A stretch of DNA of 43,465 nt from JBMNCR01 sp049366695 (GTDB taxonomy: Bacteria > Bacillota > Clostridia > Eubacteriales > Alkalibacteraceae), in assembly GCA_049366695.1 (NCBI GenBank), contig JBMNCR010000057.1:1-43465 (forward strand), given 5' to 3'. A program made the position numbers and the translations under genes. Below the pieces are notes generated by a model. It was not told the origin of the DNA. It did not search any database and worked only from the letters and a program-made list of their open reading frames with translations. The first letter of the stretch is position 1, and each line of letters begins with the position of its first letter. Below are positions 32,849 through 41,243 of this stretch, in pieces.

Positions 32849-32987
32849 CTATTTACTAAACAATTTTTTTCTACTTATGATAAATAAGAATATTCCTAAA
32901 ACCAAAGCCAAAACAATCATTAATAAAGGACTGCCGTTCTTAGAGTTTCGCCTGGCGTTTGACTTTCTCTAAATTCTATTTTTTATA
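32849..32987 (-). pseudogene. 3' remnant of a cell-wall-anchored surface protein gene
   Basis: On the minus strand a 39-codon frame ends with SKNGSPLLMIVLALVLG, a hydrophobic span, then SRKKLFSK and a stop. A hydrophobic stretch plus a short basic tail is the classic end of a sortase substrate. A few bases upstream an alternative frame reads ESQTPGET, so the anchor motif and the membrane span are in different frames. Both frames are closed by nearby stops. I read this as the decayed end of a sortase substrate gene next to srtB. The bases from 32988 to 33103 may hold more of it (KVVREKIIVIDNLK in one frame). Confidence 0.5.
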
Positions 32988-33103
32988 AGATATCAAAAAG
33001 ATAATTTACTAATATCAGAATCAACCTAATTCTCAGTGGACTTTTGACCTAGTTTTAGATTATCAATAACTATAATCTTTTCACGGACTACCTTATCTAA
33101 AAA

Positions 33104-33778
33104 TTATTCGATAACTACACAAAAGGAATCTACAGGATTTATGATGAGTTCATGATATATTTCATAAGCCTTTTTTAAAATTTCATCTATTTTATCATTT
33201 GAAACCCCCATAAGATTATACATAATTTTAATTTTATAATTACTATATTCTTCTGGAGATAAATCTCCAATAAACCCTTCTATCCATTTTTTGGTAACTC
33301 CAAGCGCAATCGAAGTAGTCGTAGTTTGCAACAATCTTAATTCCATCTCATCGAAACCTAGATGGTATTCATCTGAGTGAAGTTTAAAAAAGTAATCCAT
33401 TTTATCTATATAAGATTCTAATAAGAGTCCGTCCACACAGATATCATAATAAAATCTTTTATAATGTTCATCAGTATAAATTAATTCTGTAAAAATGATT
33501 TGTTCTAACGAAGTAGCGACTCGAAGATTGTACTCATTGTATTTTTCTAACAGGTACTTTTTCGTATTCTCTTTTATAGACATAAGCAAGTCCGAATAGA
33601 TATCAATTGCAATTATTTTTTTTGACCCAAAAAAATATGTAATGGTTCCAGGACTTACATTTGCATTCTCACAAATATCAACATAGGTTGTATCTTTATA
33701 ACCTTTTTCATAAAATAAACTCTTACAAGTTTCAAGTATTTTATTCTTTGTTATTATACCATTTTTATAAGTAGTCAT
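33104..33778 (-). CDS. TetR-family regulator
   Basis: A 224-residue regulator. The helix-turn-helix (about 12-58) includes YVDICENANVSPGTITYFFGSK, typical of TetR. The ligand domain is unassigned. AAGGAGAATAT precedes the ATG. It is divergent from the decayed corrinoid gene and the intact methyltransferase at 34422, so it is the likely repressor of that operon. It resembles the TetR at 40348 in architecture, including the ITYFFGSK/ITYHFGSK segment. Confidence 0.87.
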   Translation of the reverse strand: MTTYKNGIITKNKILETCKSLFYEKGYKDTTYVDICENANVSPGTITYFFGSKKIIAIDIYSDLLMSIKENTKKYLLEKYNEYNLRVATSLEQIIFTELIYTDEHYKRFYYDICVDGLLLESYIDKMDYFFKLHSDEYHLGFDEMELRLLQTTTTSIALGVTKKWIEGFIGDLSPEEYSNYKIKIMYNLMGVSNDKIDEILKKAYEIYHELIINPVDSFCVVIE

Positions 33779-33903
33779 ATATTCTCCTTAAGTAAGGTGT
33801 ACGTAAATAGTATACAGTATATTATATGTGATTTAAAGTCAATAAAAAAATAATTCGTATTATTATTTTTTATTATAAAAAAAACAACTAATACAAATAT
33901 TTA

Positions 33904-33932
33904 TTGACATGTAAAACTTATATGATTATAAT
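33904..33932 (+). promoter_or_regulatory. Perfect sigma-A consensus promoter of the methyltransferase operon
   Basis: TTGACA and TATAAT with exactly 17 bases between them. It lies about 30 bases before the AGGAGG ribosome site of the decayed corrinoid gene, and so drives that leader and the intact methyltransferase behind it. Confidence 0.85.
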
Positions 33933-33984
33933 GAACTTGTAGTGCACTCACATTTTTAAAAGGAGGTCGATTTATTATTTTTCA

Positions 33985-34425
33985 ATTATTAGCACAAGCT
34001 GTAGAAGAATTAGAAGAAGAGACAGTACTTAAAGTTCTAAGTAAATTTGTATCTAGAAATCCAGAAAAATAAGCAGCACAGAAAGCCGTAGTTGCGTGTC
34101 ACCAAGGAATGACTGTCGTAGGCGAATCCAAATGAGGTATTATTGTGCTAGGCACAGCACACGGAAATCTTCATGACATTCACGAGATTTTTTTAAAAGT
34201 ATGGCTGAAGCTGCGGGATATTAAGTATTAGATGTAGGGATTGACCAACGGGCAAGTGCTTTTGTCGAAAAAGTAGAAGCAGCAGGACTGAGAGATATTG
34301 TAAAAAGCATTATCGGTGGTAACCCTGTCACTAAAGAAGCATGTAAAAACATAGGTACAGACGCCTTTACTACAAACACAGAAAAAGGGTGTAAAAATAT
34401 CACAAGGAAAGGTGAAATAATATGA
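33985..34425 (+). pseudogene. Decayed corrinoid protein gene
   Basis: Broken homologue of the gene at 23300. Matching pieces in order: LAQAVEELEEETVLKVLSKF, ACHQGMTVVGE, VLGTAHGNLHDIHE, and GGNPVTKEACKNIGTDAFTTN. There are in-frame stops after ...NPEK and elsewhere, frame changes, and an internal deletion of the LFEKGEYFVGDLIFA region. The B12 motif reads N-L-H-D-I-H in place of D-L-H-D-I-G. The start codon after AGGAGG is lost. Its last frame still ends in TGA overlapping the ATG of the methyltransferase at 34422 by 4 bases, which preserves the old operon structure. Confidence 0.88.
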
Positions 34426-35792
34426 GTAATGAAGATGTAAAAGAGTTACAACAAGAAAGAACCAGCATATTTCATGATGTTTACGACAATAAAATTCCTA
34501 AAAGAGTTCCTGTCAATCTGAGTATGGGAATAGAGGCTTTGGCTCAATACGGTAATGTTGATATCATTTCCGCACAATGGGATATCTCAATACTTGAGGA
34601 TACACTTAATAAGTTGTGTCAAGAGTTATATTCAGATATATGTCCAGGAGGAGGTTCAATAAGATTTCCTTCTTATTATGATCTTCTAGATTCTCAATCT
34701 TTTATGATGGGCTCCGATGGATTTATGCAGCATCCAGAGGTACACGGTATGTTGCCTGAGGAATACGATGATTTGATTAAAAATACATATGATACCTTAA
34801 TTGAAAAAGTAATCCCTAGACAGTACTTAGCTTTAGGTGCAGAGGATCCCTTTAATGTGGCAATAACCCTGGCGCAAAGTATTTTAGCCTTTAGTGGAGA
34901 AATGGGCAAAAGCGCAGCATTAAAAGGAAAAATGATTGAAAAATACGGATATTATCCAGGTGCTCCTGCAGGTTCAGGGGGATTTACAGAAGCCCCATTA
35001 GACTTTGTTGCAGATCAACTTAGAGGTTTTAAAGGTATGAGTATGGACCTGAGAAGAATTCCGGAAAAAGTAGCAGAGGCCTGTGAAGCTGTATATCCTA
35101 TTGTTTTGAAAAGAGGAATGCCTACTAATGTTTCAAATTACGGACTTGTAGGTATGCCACTACACATGCCCACATTTATGAGAGAAAAAGATTTTGAAAA
35201 ATACTATTGGCCTACCTTTAAAAAATTAGTAGACGAATTTGCTTCTCATGGGGTGCATGTATCTTTATTCTGTGAAGATGATTGGACAAGATATCTTGAC
35301 TATCTATACGAACTGCCAACAGATACAGAAATGAGATTTGAATATGGTGATCCTAAACTTATCAAAGAAAAGTTAGGTAAGAAACACATCCTTACAGGTT
35401 TATATCCACTGACTTATTTAAATACACATACAAAGCAAGAATGCGTAGACAAAGCAAAAGAGTATATTGATATCTTAGCCCCCGGTGGCAAATATTTCTT
35501 CACATTTGACAAAGCAATAGTATCAGCGAATGAAATTAATATGGAAAATTTATTTGCAGTGGCTGAATACGTTAAGAATCATGCTGTATATTCTAATCCT
35601 GGAGAGATAGCCGGTATGCAGTTTCATAAGGAAGATTACATGGCTTCACAATCAAAAGAAATTACAAGTAAATACTATAAAACTTGGGATGATTTCAAAG
35701 AAATGAATCCAAGAATATCACAAAAAGGCCGTGAGAGACTCCAAGGATTAGAAGATCAATTGTTTAATCATTTAACATATCTATTAATTTAG
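34422..35792 (+). CDS. URO-D superfamily methyltransferase (intact)
   Basis: A 456-residue protein of the URO-D corrinoid methyltransferase branch, longer than the copy at 22133 by a C-terminal extension (about 395-456). It has the N-terminal RVPVNLSMGIE, a middle FCEDDWTRYLDYLYELP with a possible metal-ligand cysteine, and LAPGGKYFFTFDKA. A weak ribosome site (AAGGTGAAATA) and the 4-base overlap with the decayed corrinoid gene suggest its translation once depended on that gene. It probably demethylates an unknown substrate. Its corrinoid partner may now be the protein at 23300. The broken genes at 39287 and 41244 are relatives; the one at 41244 is very close. Confidence 0.88.
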   Translation: MSNEDVKELQQERTSIFHDVYDNKIPKRVPVNLSMGIEALAQYGNVDIISAQWDISILEDTLNKLCQELYSDICPGGGSIRFPSYYDLLDSQSFMMGSDGFMQHPEVHGMLPEEYDDLIKNTYDTLIEKVIPRQYLALGAEDPFNVAITLAQSILAFSGEMGKSAALKGKMIEKYGYYPGAPAGSGGFTEAPLDFVADQLRGFKGMSMDLRRIPEKVAEACEAVYPIVLKRGMPTNVSNYGLVGMPLHMPTFMREKDFEKYYWPTFKKLVDEFASHGVHVSLFCEDDWTRYLDYLYELPTDTEMRFEYGDPKLIKEKLGKKHILTGLYPLTYLNTHTKQECVDKAKEYIDILAPGGKYFFTFDKAIVSANEINMENLFAVAEYVKNHAVYSNPGEIAGMQFHKEDYMASQSKEITSKYYKTWDDFKEMNPRISQKGRERLQGLEDQLFNHLTYLLI

Positions 35793-35883
35793 TTAACTGA
35801 TTACAACTCCAACATGTATTTTGATTACTATATGATTACTATCGATTATATAGCATTAATAAATAAAAATTAGGAGGTCAATT

Positions 35884-37137
35884 ATGATGGAACAAAAAAA
35901 ATCCAATATTTTTAAAGAAAAAGGGAAGATACTCGTACCTCTCCTATTATTCATTATCTTTCAAAGTGCATTCAATGCATTTTCACCGATTTTGTCTCAA
36001 TTGGCAGAGAGATTTCCTGACGCGTCCACAACGACAATCCAAATGGTGTTGAGTTTTCCCTCATTGGTATCGATTCCAGTTTCTATCTCTGCCGGACTTT
36101 TAGCTTCATACATCCATAAAAAAAGGCTGGTACAAATTGCACTGACAGTAATGTTGGTTGGTGGAATATTACCTATTTTGATTCACAGCAGTATTATTAC
36201 CGTATTTGTGAGCAGTGGATTTATAGGGCTGGGACAAGGTTTGCTTATATCGTTATCAGGTGCGTTAATAGCTGAACATTTTGATGGAAATCAACGTGGT
36301 ACAGTTTTTGGTTTCAAACAAGTTGCAAGCAGTGTTGGAATTGCTGGATTAACCGTTTTAGTTGGTTATTTAGGAACAATTGCGTGGTACAACGCTTATT
36401 TGATATATTTTTTACTCGTACCAATCTTAATTCTTGTTTCTAAATTCTTACCACTAGGCAAACTTGATGAGAAGTTAGTCGGAAAAGGGGTTGGACTCAG
36501 CGGAATCAAAAGCCTTTTGACTCCTTCATATATCTATATGTGTTTCATGGTATTTTTTATGGGTGCTTTACTATTTACTTTTTACGCAAATATTGCAATG
36601 ATGATTACAGAAAAAAGTTTAGGAGATTCTTCTGCTGTTGGACAGGTTACCGCACTTAATTCTCTCATGACTATTGTTGTAGGATTAATCTTCGGCTTTA
36701 TTTTAAAAGGTTTAAAAAAATACACTCTTTCATTAGCAATGCTGGTGATGTGCCTAGCTTTCCTAATCCTTAGCATCTCGAATAGTTTTTCTATTATAGC
36801 ATTTGGAGGAATCGTGTTCGGTATTGGTGCAGGATTACAACAAGCAAGCAGTTTATATTATGTATCAGAATCTGTTTCCAAGTCTTCCAATACTTTAGCC
36901 ATTGCAATTGCTTTAGCTTTAATTAGTGTAGGTATTTCGTTTTCACCAGTTATTGTTAACAGCATTCAAGGAACTGTTTTTGGTTCTATTACTGCAACAT
37001 CCAGTATGCTAGTGGCCGGATGTGGGTATGGGATCATGCTAATAACTGAGCTAGTACGTGAAACATTCTTTAATAAAGATTCAATGATTGGAAAACCTAT
37101 AACTGAAACAGCTCAAAACGATAAAGACGCAAAATAA
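35884..37137 (+). CDS. MFS transporter
   Basis: A 417-residue inner-membrane carrier with about 12 hydrophobic segments. It has the major-facilitator pattern, including a cytoplasmic loop after segment 2 (ASYIHKKRL) and a central loop near residues 195-215. The substrate is unknown. TAGGAGGTCAATT precedes the first ATG; a second ATG follows immediately. It lies 91 bases after the methyltransferase on the same strand, and is probably part of its operon as importer of the methylated compound or exporter of the demethylated product. Confidence 0.88.
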   Translation: MMEQKKSNIFKEKGKILVPLLLFIIFQSAFNAFSPILSQLAERFPDASTTTIQMVLSFPSLVSIPVSISAGLLASYIHKKRLVQIALTVMLVGGILPILIHSSIITVFVSSGFIGLGQGLLISLSGALIAEHFDGNQRGTVFGFKQVASSVGIAGLTVLVGYLGTIAWYNAYLIYFLLVPILILVSKFLPLGKLDEKLVGKGVGLSGIKSLLTPSYIYMCFMVFFMGALLFTFYANIAMMITEKSLGDSSAVGQVTALNSLMTIVVGLIFGFILKGLKKYTLSLAMLVMCLAFLILSISNSFSIIAFGGIVFGIGAGLQQASSLYYVSESVSKSSNTLAIAIALALISVGISFSPVIVNSIQGTVFGSITATSSMLVAGCGYGIMLITELVRETFFNKDSMIGKPITETAQNDKDAK

Positions 37138-37162
37138 TTCTTATTACCATCTATGATTACAA

Positions 37163-37205
37163 AAGTATAAAGTAGTAAGCTCCAAGTGCTTACTACTTTA
37201 TACTT
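37163..37205. repeat. Perfect 18-bp hairpin between the two transporter genes
   Basis: AAGTATAAAGTAGTAAGC and GCTTACTACTTTATACTT are exact arms around a 7-base loop. No T-run follows (AACACG), so it is a poor intrinsic terminator. It may stabilise the upstream mRNA end or mark an RNase processing site. It lies 25 bases after the MFS stop. Confidence 0.7.
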
Positions 37206-37270
37206 AACACGATTATTGAACGAGATTGATTTAAAGGTTAATATAAAACAAATTAAACTAGGAGGTTATC

Positions 37271-38566
37271 ATGCCATTATCAATGATCATATTATTAACT
37301 TTTATAGCTATTGTTGTATCCATCATAGCTGGAATTAAATTTAAAATCAACATAGGAATACCCGCCTTTCTTTTTTCTATCGTTATTGGCGTTTACTTAT
37401 TGGGACTCAGCATGAAGGATATATATGATATATGGCCTATAGGGCTGACGATACAAATCGCTATTATCACATTTTTTTATGGTTTTGCCAGTACAATAGG
37501 TACCATAGAATATATTGCAGGATGGGTGATGTATATTGCAAGGAATGTTCCTCATTTAATGCCTTTATTTTTCAGTTTATTAGTTTTTTCTTTAGGAGTT
37601 ATCGGAATTCCTCCTATAGCTAGTAGTATGTTTTTAATTCCTATTTTTATCGGCTATTGTAAAAAAACAAAATCAAATGAGTTATATGTAGGCATCTTTG
37701 CTATCATTGCAGGGATGAGTGGTATGTTGGCTCCAACAGGCTTCTTAGGAATTTTAGTGGCAGGTGTTTTAACAGAATTAGGAATAGACCCAGCTCTATA
37801 TAGTAATAAGATATTTTATAAATCCATCATAATTGCTAGTATACTTATAGCTGTATACTATTTTGGATTAAAATTATTCAAGCGTACAAAAGTTCAATAT
37901 CATTTTGAAAAACCTAAAGCGCCTACAGTTCAACAAAGAATTAACTTAATCATTATATTCGTTTTAATAATCAGTATGTTTTTACCACAGGTGGTGCAAA
38001 AGTATATTCCTAATACCATAACAGGATTTTTATCTAGAATTGATACCATGATATTTTATTTGGTGGGCATTGTCCTATGCACATTATTTCATCTCGCAGA
38101 AGAGAAAGAAGTTATAAAAAATCATATTCCATGGGGAATACTTATTCTATTAGGAGGAATGACTTCATTAATTGGACTACTGAACAAAGCCAATTTTAGT
38201 CAAATCATTGCCTCTACAATTGAGCAGAGCTCATTGAATATTTCTCCAGTATTTATTGTTGTAATTTTTGTATTAGGTGCTGGTATATTAGCTGCATTTT
38301 CTGATGGTGTATCCGTTGTAACACCAACACTAATTACAATTGCAGTATCCCTCTCGCAGGTGGCGGAAATAGATTTAGCATTAATTCTTACGTGTATACC
38401 TGTTGCTGCCATATGTACAGGTATTTCACCATTTTCTGCCGGAGGAGCGATTACATTATCTTTTGTTGATGAAAATAGAAGAGACACTATATTTAAAGGG
38501 CAATTAATGTCGGTTGGAGTTAACATTGTAGTAATTTGTACAATCGTTTTAATTGGAATTATTTAA
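37271..38566 (+). CDS. IT-superfamily carrier (MatC/DASS-like, possibly for dicarboxylates)
   Basis: A 431-residue integral membrane protein with about 11-12 hydrophobic segments. The N-terminal region matches the MatC-type N-terminal pattern (FKINIGIPAFLFSIVIGVYLLG). Two internally similar re-entrant-loop regions are visible, GVIGIPPIASSMFLIP and GAGILAAFSDGVSVVTPTLI, followed by TGISPFSAGGAI; these are typical of the ion transporter superfamily that carries organic anions with Na+ or H+. AGGAGGTTATC precedes the ATG. It follows the MFS gene on the same strand and may belong to the same operon. The actual substrate is not known. Confidence 0.82.
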   Translation: MPLSMIILLTFIAIVVSIIAGIKFKINIGIPAFLFSIVIGVYLLGLSMKDIYDIWPIGLTIQIAIITFFYGFASTIGTIEYIAGWVMYIARNVPHLMPLFFSLLVFSLGVIGIPPIASSMFLIPIFIGYCKKTKSNELYVGIFAIIAGMSGMLAPTGFLGILVAGVLTELGIDPALYSNKIFYKSIIIASILIAVYYFGLKLFKRTKVQYHFEKPKAPTVQQRINLIIIFVLIISMFLPQVVQKYIPNTITGFLSRIDTMIFYLVGIVLCTLFHLAEEKEVIKNHIPWGILILLGGMTSLIGLLNKANFSQIIASTIEQSSLNISPVFIVVIFVLGAGILAAFSDGVSVVTPTLITIAVSLSQVAEIDLALILTCIPVAAICTGISPFSAGGAITLSFVDENRRDTIFKGQLMSVGVNIVVICTIVLIGII

Positions 38567-38712
38567 CTTATCAAAGTGATTTTAGGACTGTAGCATCTTG
38601 ATACGAATTGATTAGATGGGTCATGAGTCTTTATAATGGATTCATATTAAACTCAAATCTTTTAGAGCTTACCGTTTAAAAAAATACTGCAAGACCGACT
38701 AGCGTTAAAACA

Positions 38713-38755
38713 AAAAACTCCTTAGAATCATCGATGATTCTAAAGGAGTTTTTAT
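38713..38755. terminator. Bidirectional terminator after the carrier gene
   Basis: CTCCTTAGAATCAT pairs with ATGATTCT(A)AAGGAG, with one bulged base, between A and T runs. It ends the plus-strand methyltransferase/transporter unit. Confidence 0.85.
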
Positions 38756-38869
38756 ATTTAAACATTAACAAGCTCATTAAAGCTACTTTCACTTTGCACC
38801 CTATCTTTTGATTGGACACAGTTACCAAAAGATATATCCTAGCTTTTATAAATCTGTTTTTCTAGCTTG

Positions 38870-39028
38870 TCAACCTTTATATCTGAGTATCCTCCCCACA
38901 TCAATTTCATTATAATTTTCTAAATCCATATAAGAGGAACAAGCAACTTTTTCACGAATAGATTTCTGTAGATTTCCTAGTGTTTCCCAAATTACTGTAT
39001 AATATTTTCCTTCTACTGCATATTTAAA
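38870..39028 (-). pseudogene. Unknown degenerate coding fragment
   Basis: On the minus strand a 52-codon frame reads like protein (AVEGKYYTVIWETLGNLQ, then CSSYMDLENYNEID) with normal codon use, but it is bounded by stops on both sides, has no start codon with a ribosome site, and ends at TGA. I do not recognise the family. Most likely the remains of a larger gene. Confidence 0.4.
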
Positions 39029-39204
39029 TCAATGAACCCGAGAAAAATCATTCTACGATAATAATAACTATTTATCCTTCTGCATGTGCTTTTATCTTAT
39101 ATGTAGGTGAGGAATATGAGTTTTAACTATCTTCAATCTTCCTATGTTTACATAGATACATGAAAAGTATTAGATACGCCTATGAAAGTCTCGCACAGCA
39201 TAAA

Positions 39205-39240
39205 GAAGGCATCCTCACATGTAAGGGTGCCTCTTTTCTT
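39205..39240. terminator. Terminator beyond the broken methyltransferase gene
   Basis: GGCATCCT and AGGGTGCC pair with one G-T across an 8-base loop. TCTTTTCTT follows on the plus strand; CTTCTTTATG follows on the minus strand, the direction of the adjacent broken methyltransferase gene. Confidence 0.6.
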
Positions 39241-39286
39241 AAATCCAAAACAACAACTACAAATCTATAAGAATTGATTAATAATA

Positions 39287-40085
39287 TTAGAACATTTCTT
39301 TACTCATTTTATCTATATTTTTGCTTACTTCATCGTTTACTCCTGGGAATAAACTATCAGGACCTCCCTTGGAAAGGCAAGGTATAAAATACTTTTTACC
39401 ATTGGCTTTAGAAGTTTCCTCCACGTGTTTAGCACAATTTTCAGTAGTCCATAGCACCTTGCCATATATCTATTACCATTTCGATCATATATGGAACGAT
39501 GTTTGCTGCATAAGTATCACTATAGTGAACAATCAATTCTACTTCATTGGCCTTATATAAACCATATTTTTTCTTATATGCTAGTAAAAAGAATTCTTCA
39601 AACATTTCTGGAGCTAAAAAGAAGGATATTTGATTACTCCAATCATCATGGTGAAATACTTCATCGGGATGTATTTTGTCAATCAACATTTTGGCAAATT
39701 CCAATTCAAAATCTGTAATGGAATCAATAAATTCATGCATTGATTCAGGTTCTTCATACAAAGCCATTAGAGCATCTTCTATACTCATTAGATGATGAGT
39801 CATTTCAAATACGCCTGGTGCAACCATTGCAGTTACAAACTCTTCGTTCCGATCAACAGCGTTGGCATGAGCAATAGCTGGAGCCCATACTTCTTCATTT
39901 GTTGGGATAGAAGGTTTTTTTACATAATTTCTCCATTGGGTAATGTCCTTTAATACCTTATGTTCTTCATCATGCATAGGGAATGGACCCATTTGTCCTT
40001 CCGGCCAATTCCATGTTATTCCCCAACCATCTTTTCCCATTCCACCTGGTGCAGGAAAACCTGCCATTGTTACACTTGCTTCCAT
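39287..40085 (-). pseudogene. Broken URO-D-type methyltransferase gene (5' truncated, frameshifted)
   Basis: The main frame (39441-40085) encodes the barrel of a URO-D corrinoid methyltransferase from about residue 50 onward (GWGITWNWPEGQMGPFPMHDE, VFHHDDWSNQISFF, MIEMVIDIWQGAM). A one-base shift near 39445 closes it. The correct C-terminus continues in another frame as TENCAKHVEETSKANGKKYF and ends SKEMF at 39287. The N-terminal part is missing, and no ribosome site precedes the first ATG. It is a different subfamily from the copy at 34422. The upstream TetR at 40348 was probably its regulator. Confidence 0.8.
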
Positions 40086-40279
40086 TATATAAATCTTAAA
40101 AAGTGATTTATAAAAAAAATTGTCTTAGACTCATTAGCATATTATCTAATTGAGTAAAGCTATAGATAAATATCACTACTCCACGTTTATTGGGAAATAT
40201 ATCATAGTTTAGAATAGAGATCCTTTGCTTTTACTACGTTTTGCTCAGGATGAAAATCTAGAAAATTGAACGTCTTACT

Positions 40280-40320
40280 TAAAAAATACAATGAGTTAAA
40301 CAAACTCATTGCATTTTTTT
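40280..40320. terminator. Bidirectional terminator after the third tetR
   Basis: CAATGAGTT and AACTCATTG pair across a 5-base loop, with CATTTTTTTG on one side and TATTTTTTAAG on the other strand. It lies about 40 bases after the tetR stop on the minus strand. Confidence 0.85.
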
Positions 40321-40347
40321 GAATAAAGAAACACATATCAATATATA

Positions 40348-41016
40348 CTAAAAAACTTTAAAATAAGGACATATCTTATAATCTAGTTGATTCATGATTT
40401 TTTTACCTTCAATAATAATATGGTCTACTTTATTATCTTCTATATTCATTAATTTAAATTGTATTCGTACAGCATATTCACTATATTCTTCAAAACTGCA
40501 TTTAAGTTTTCCTGTAAAAAAGGAATAAAAGAGTGATAGTGCTGAAAATGCAGCAGCAGTTGACAACATAGTTATCTCATCTGAATCTTCATTAATATCC
40601 AAGTGATAATGTCTATCAAAAATCTTATAAAAATACACAATACCATCTGCAAATTGATTTTTAAAGCCACTATCTAAATATTCTAGATAGAAACGTAATG
40701 CTTTCTCGTCATCTTTATACATTTGATGAAGTATAAAAATTTGAGCCACTACACTGTAAGATAAATTGTAGTCTTTAAAGGTGCAATAGATTTTTGTGTC
40801 TATGCTATTTTTAAACTCAATATTATACTTTTGCACAATTTCTTTAGCAAGATTAGCTTTAGACCCAAAGTGATAAGTAATTAATCCTTTCGTTATTCCA
40901 CAATAATTTGCTATAGTCTGAAAAGATGTTTTATTATAACCATATTCATAAAATAGTTTTGTTGATATATCAATTATTTTATCTCGATTATCTATTCTTA
41001 TATTATCTGTCTTCAT
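40348..41016 (-). CDS. TetR-family regulator
   Basis: A 222-residue regulator. The helix-turn-helix (about 14-60) includes FQTIANYCGITKGLITYHFGSK. The ligand domain (about 65-222) is unassigned. The ATG at 41016 has no ribosome site; a promoter 6 bases upstream suggests a leaderless transcript. It stands between two broken methyltransferase genes on the same strand and may now have no functional target. Architecture is close to the TetR at 33104. Confidence 0.83.
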   Translation of the reverse strand: MKTDNIRIDNRDKIIDISTKLFYEYGYNKTSFQTIANYCGITKGLITYHFGSKANLAKEIVQKYNIEFKNSIDTKIYCTFKDYNLSYSVVAQIFILHQMYKDDEKALRFYLEYLDSGFKNQFADGIVYFYKIFDRHYHLDINEDSDEITMLSTAAAFSALSLFYSFFTGKLKCSFEEYSEYAVRIQFKLMNIEDNKVDHIIIEGKKIMNQLDYKICPYFKVF

Positions 41017-41022
41017 ATATAA

Positions 41023-41050
41023 ATAATAACATATTCAAATCAATTGTAAA
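41023..41050 (-). promoter_or_regulatory. Promoter adjoining the tetR start codon (possible leaderless mRNA)
   Basis: On the minus strand TTTACA, a 16-base spacer, TATTAT, then six bases before the ATG. Each hexamer matches five of six consensus bases. Transcription would start at or next to the A of the ATG. Confidence 0.5.
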
Positions 41051-41051
41051 A

Positions 41052-41093
41052 GATATACTTAAATAGTCGAAATACACCATATTCAAGTATATC
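41052..41093. repeat. Inverted repeat upstream of the third tetR
   Basis: GATATACTT at 41052-41060 and AAGTATATC at 41085-41093 are exact 9-base arms 24 bases apart. The motif CATATTCAA also occurs twice, near 41030 and 41079. These may be regulator sites around the tetR promoter. Confidence 0.4.
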
Positions 41094-41179
41094 AATAATA
41101 TTAATCCCTAAAATATCACATGCTAAATATGAAAGATTTATCGTAAAAAAGTTGTCATTCTGACAATAAAACATATGCC

Positions 41180-41215
41180 TTTGAAAAAATCTGAAAGTCA
41201 ACTCTTAAAAGTTGA
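41180..41215 (-). terminator. Terminator after the broken methyltransferase gene
   Basis: TCAACT and AGTTGA pair across a 6-base loop. On the minus strand CTTTCAGATTTTTTC follows. It lies about 30 bases after the pseudogene stop. Confidence 0.55.
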
Positions 41216-41243
41216 TTTCCTAAAAATTATCATTATGAATAAA

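Larger units (their letters stand above)
38567..39286. other. Gene-poor region with degenerate coding traces
   Basis: 720 bases without an intact gene. It holds a bidirectional terminator (38713-38755), a 52-codon coding-like trace on the minus strand (38870-39028) and a second hairpin terminator (39205-39240). The rest is AT-rich and uninformative. Confidence 0.6.

Noticed and set aside
32583..32972. 129-codon frame on the plus strand
   Set aside because: It is antisense to the start of srtB and to the surface-protein remnant, has low-complexity hydrophobic composition and no ribosome site.
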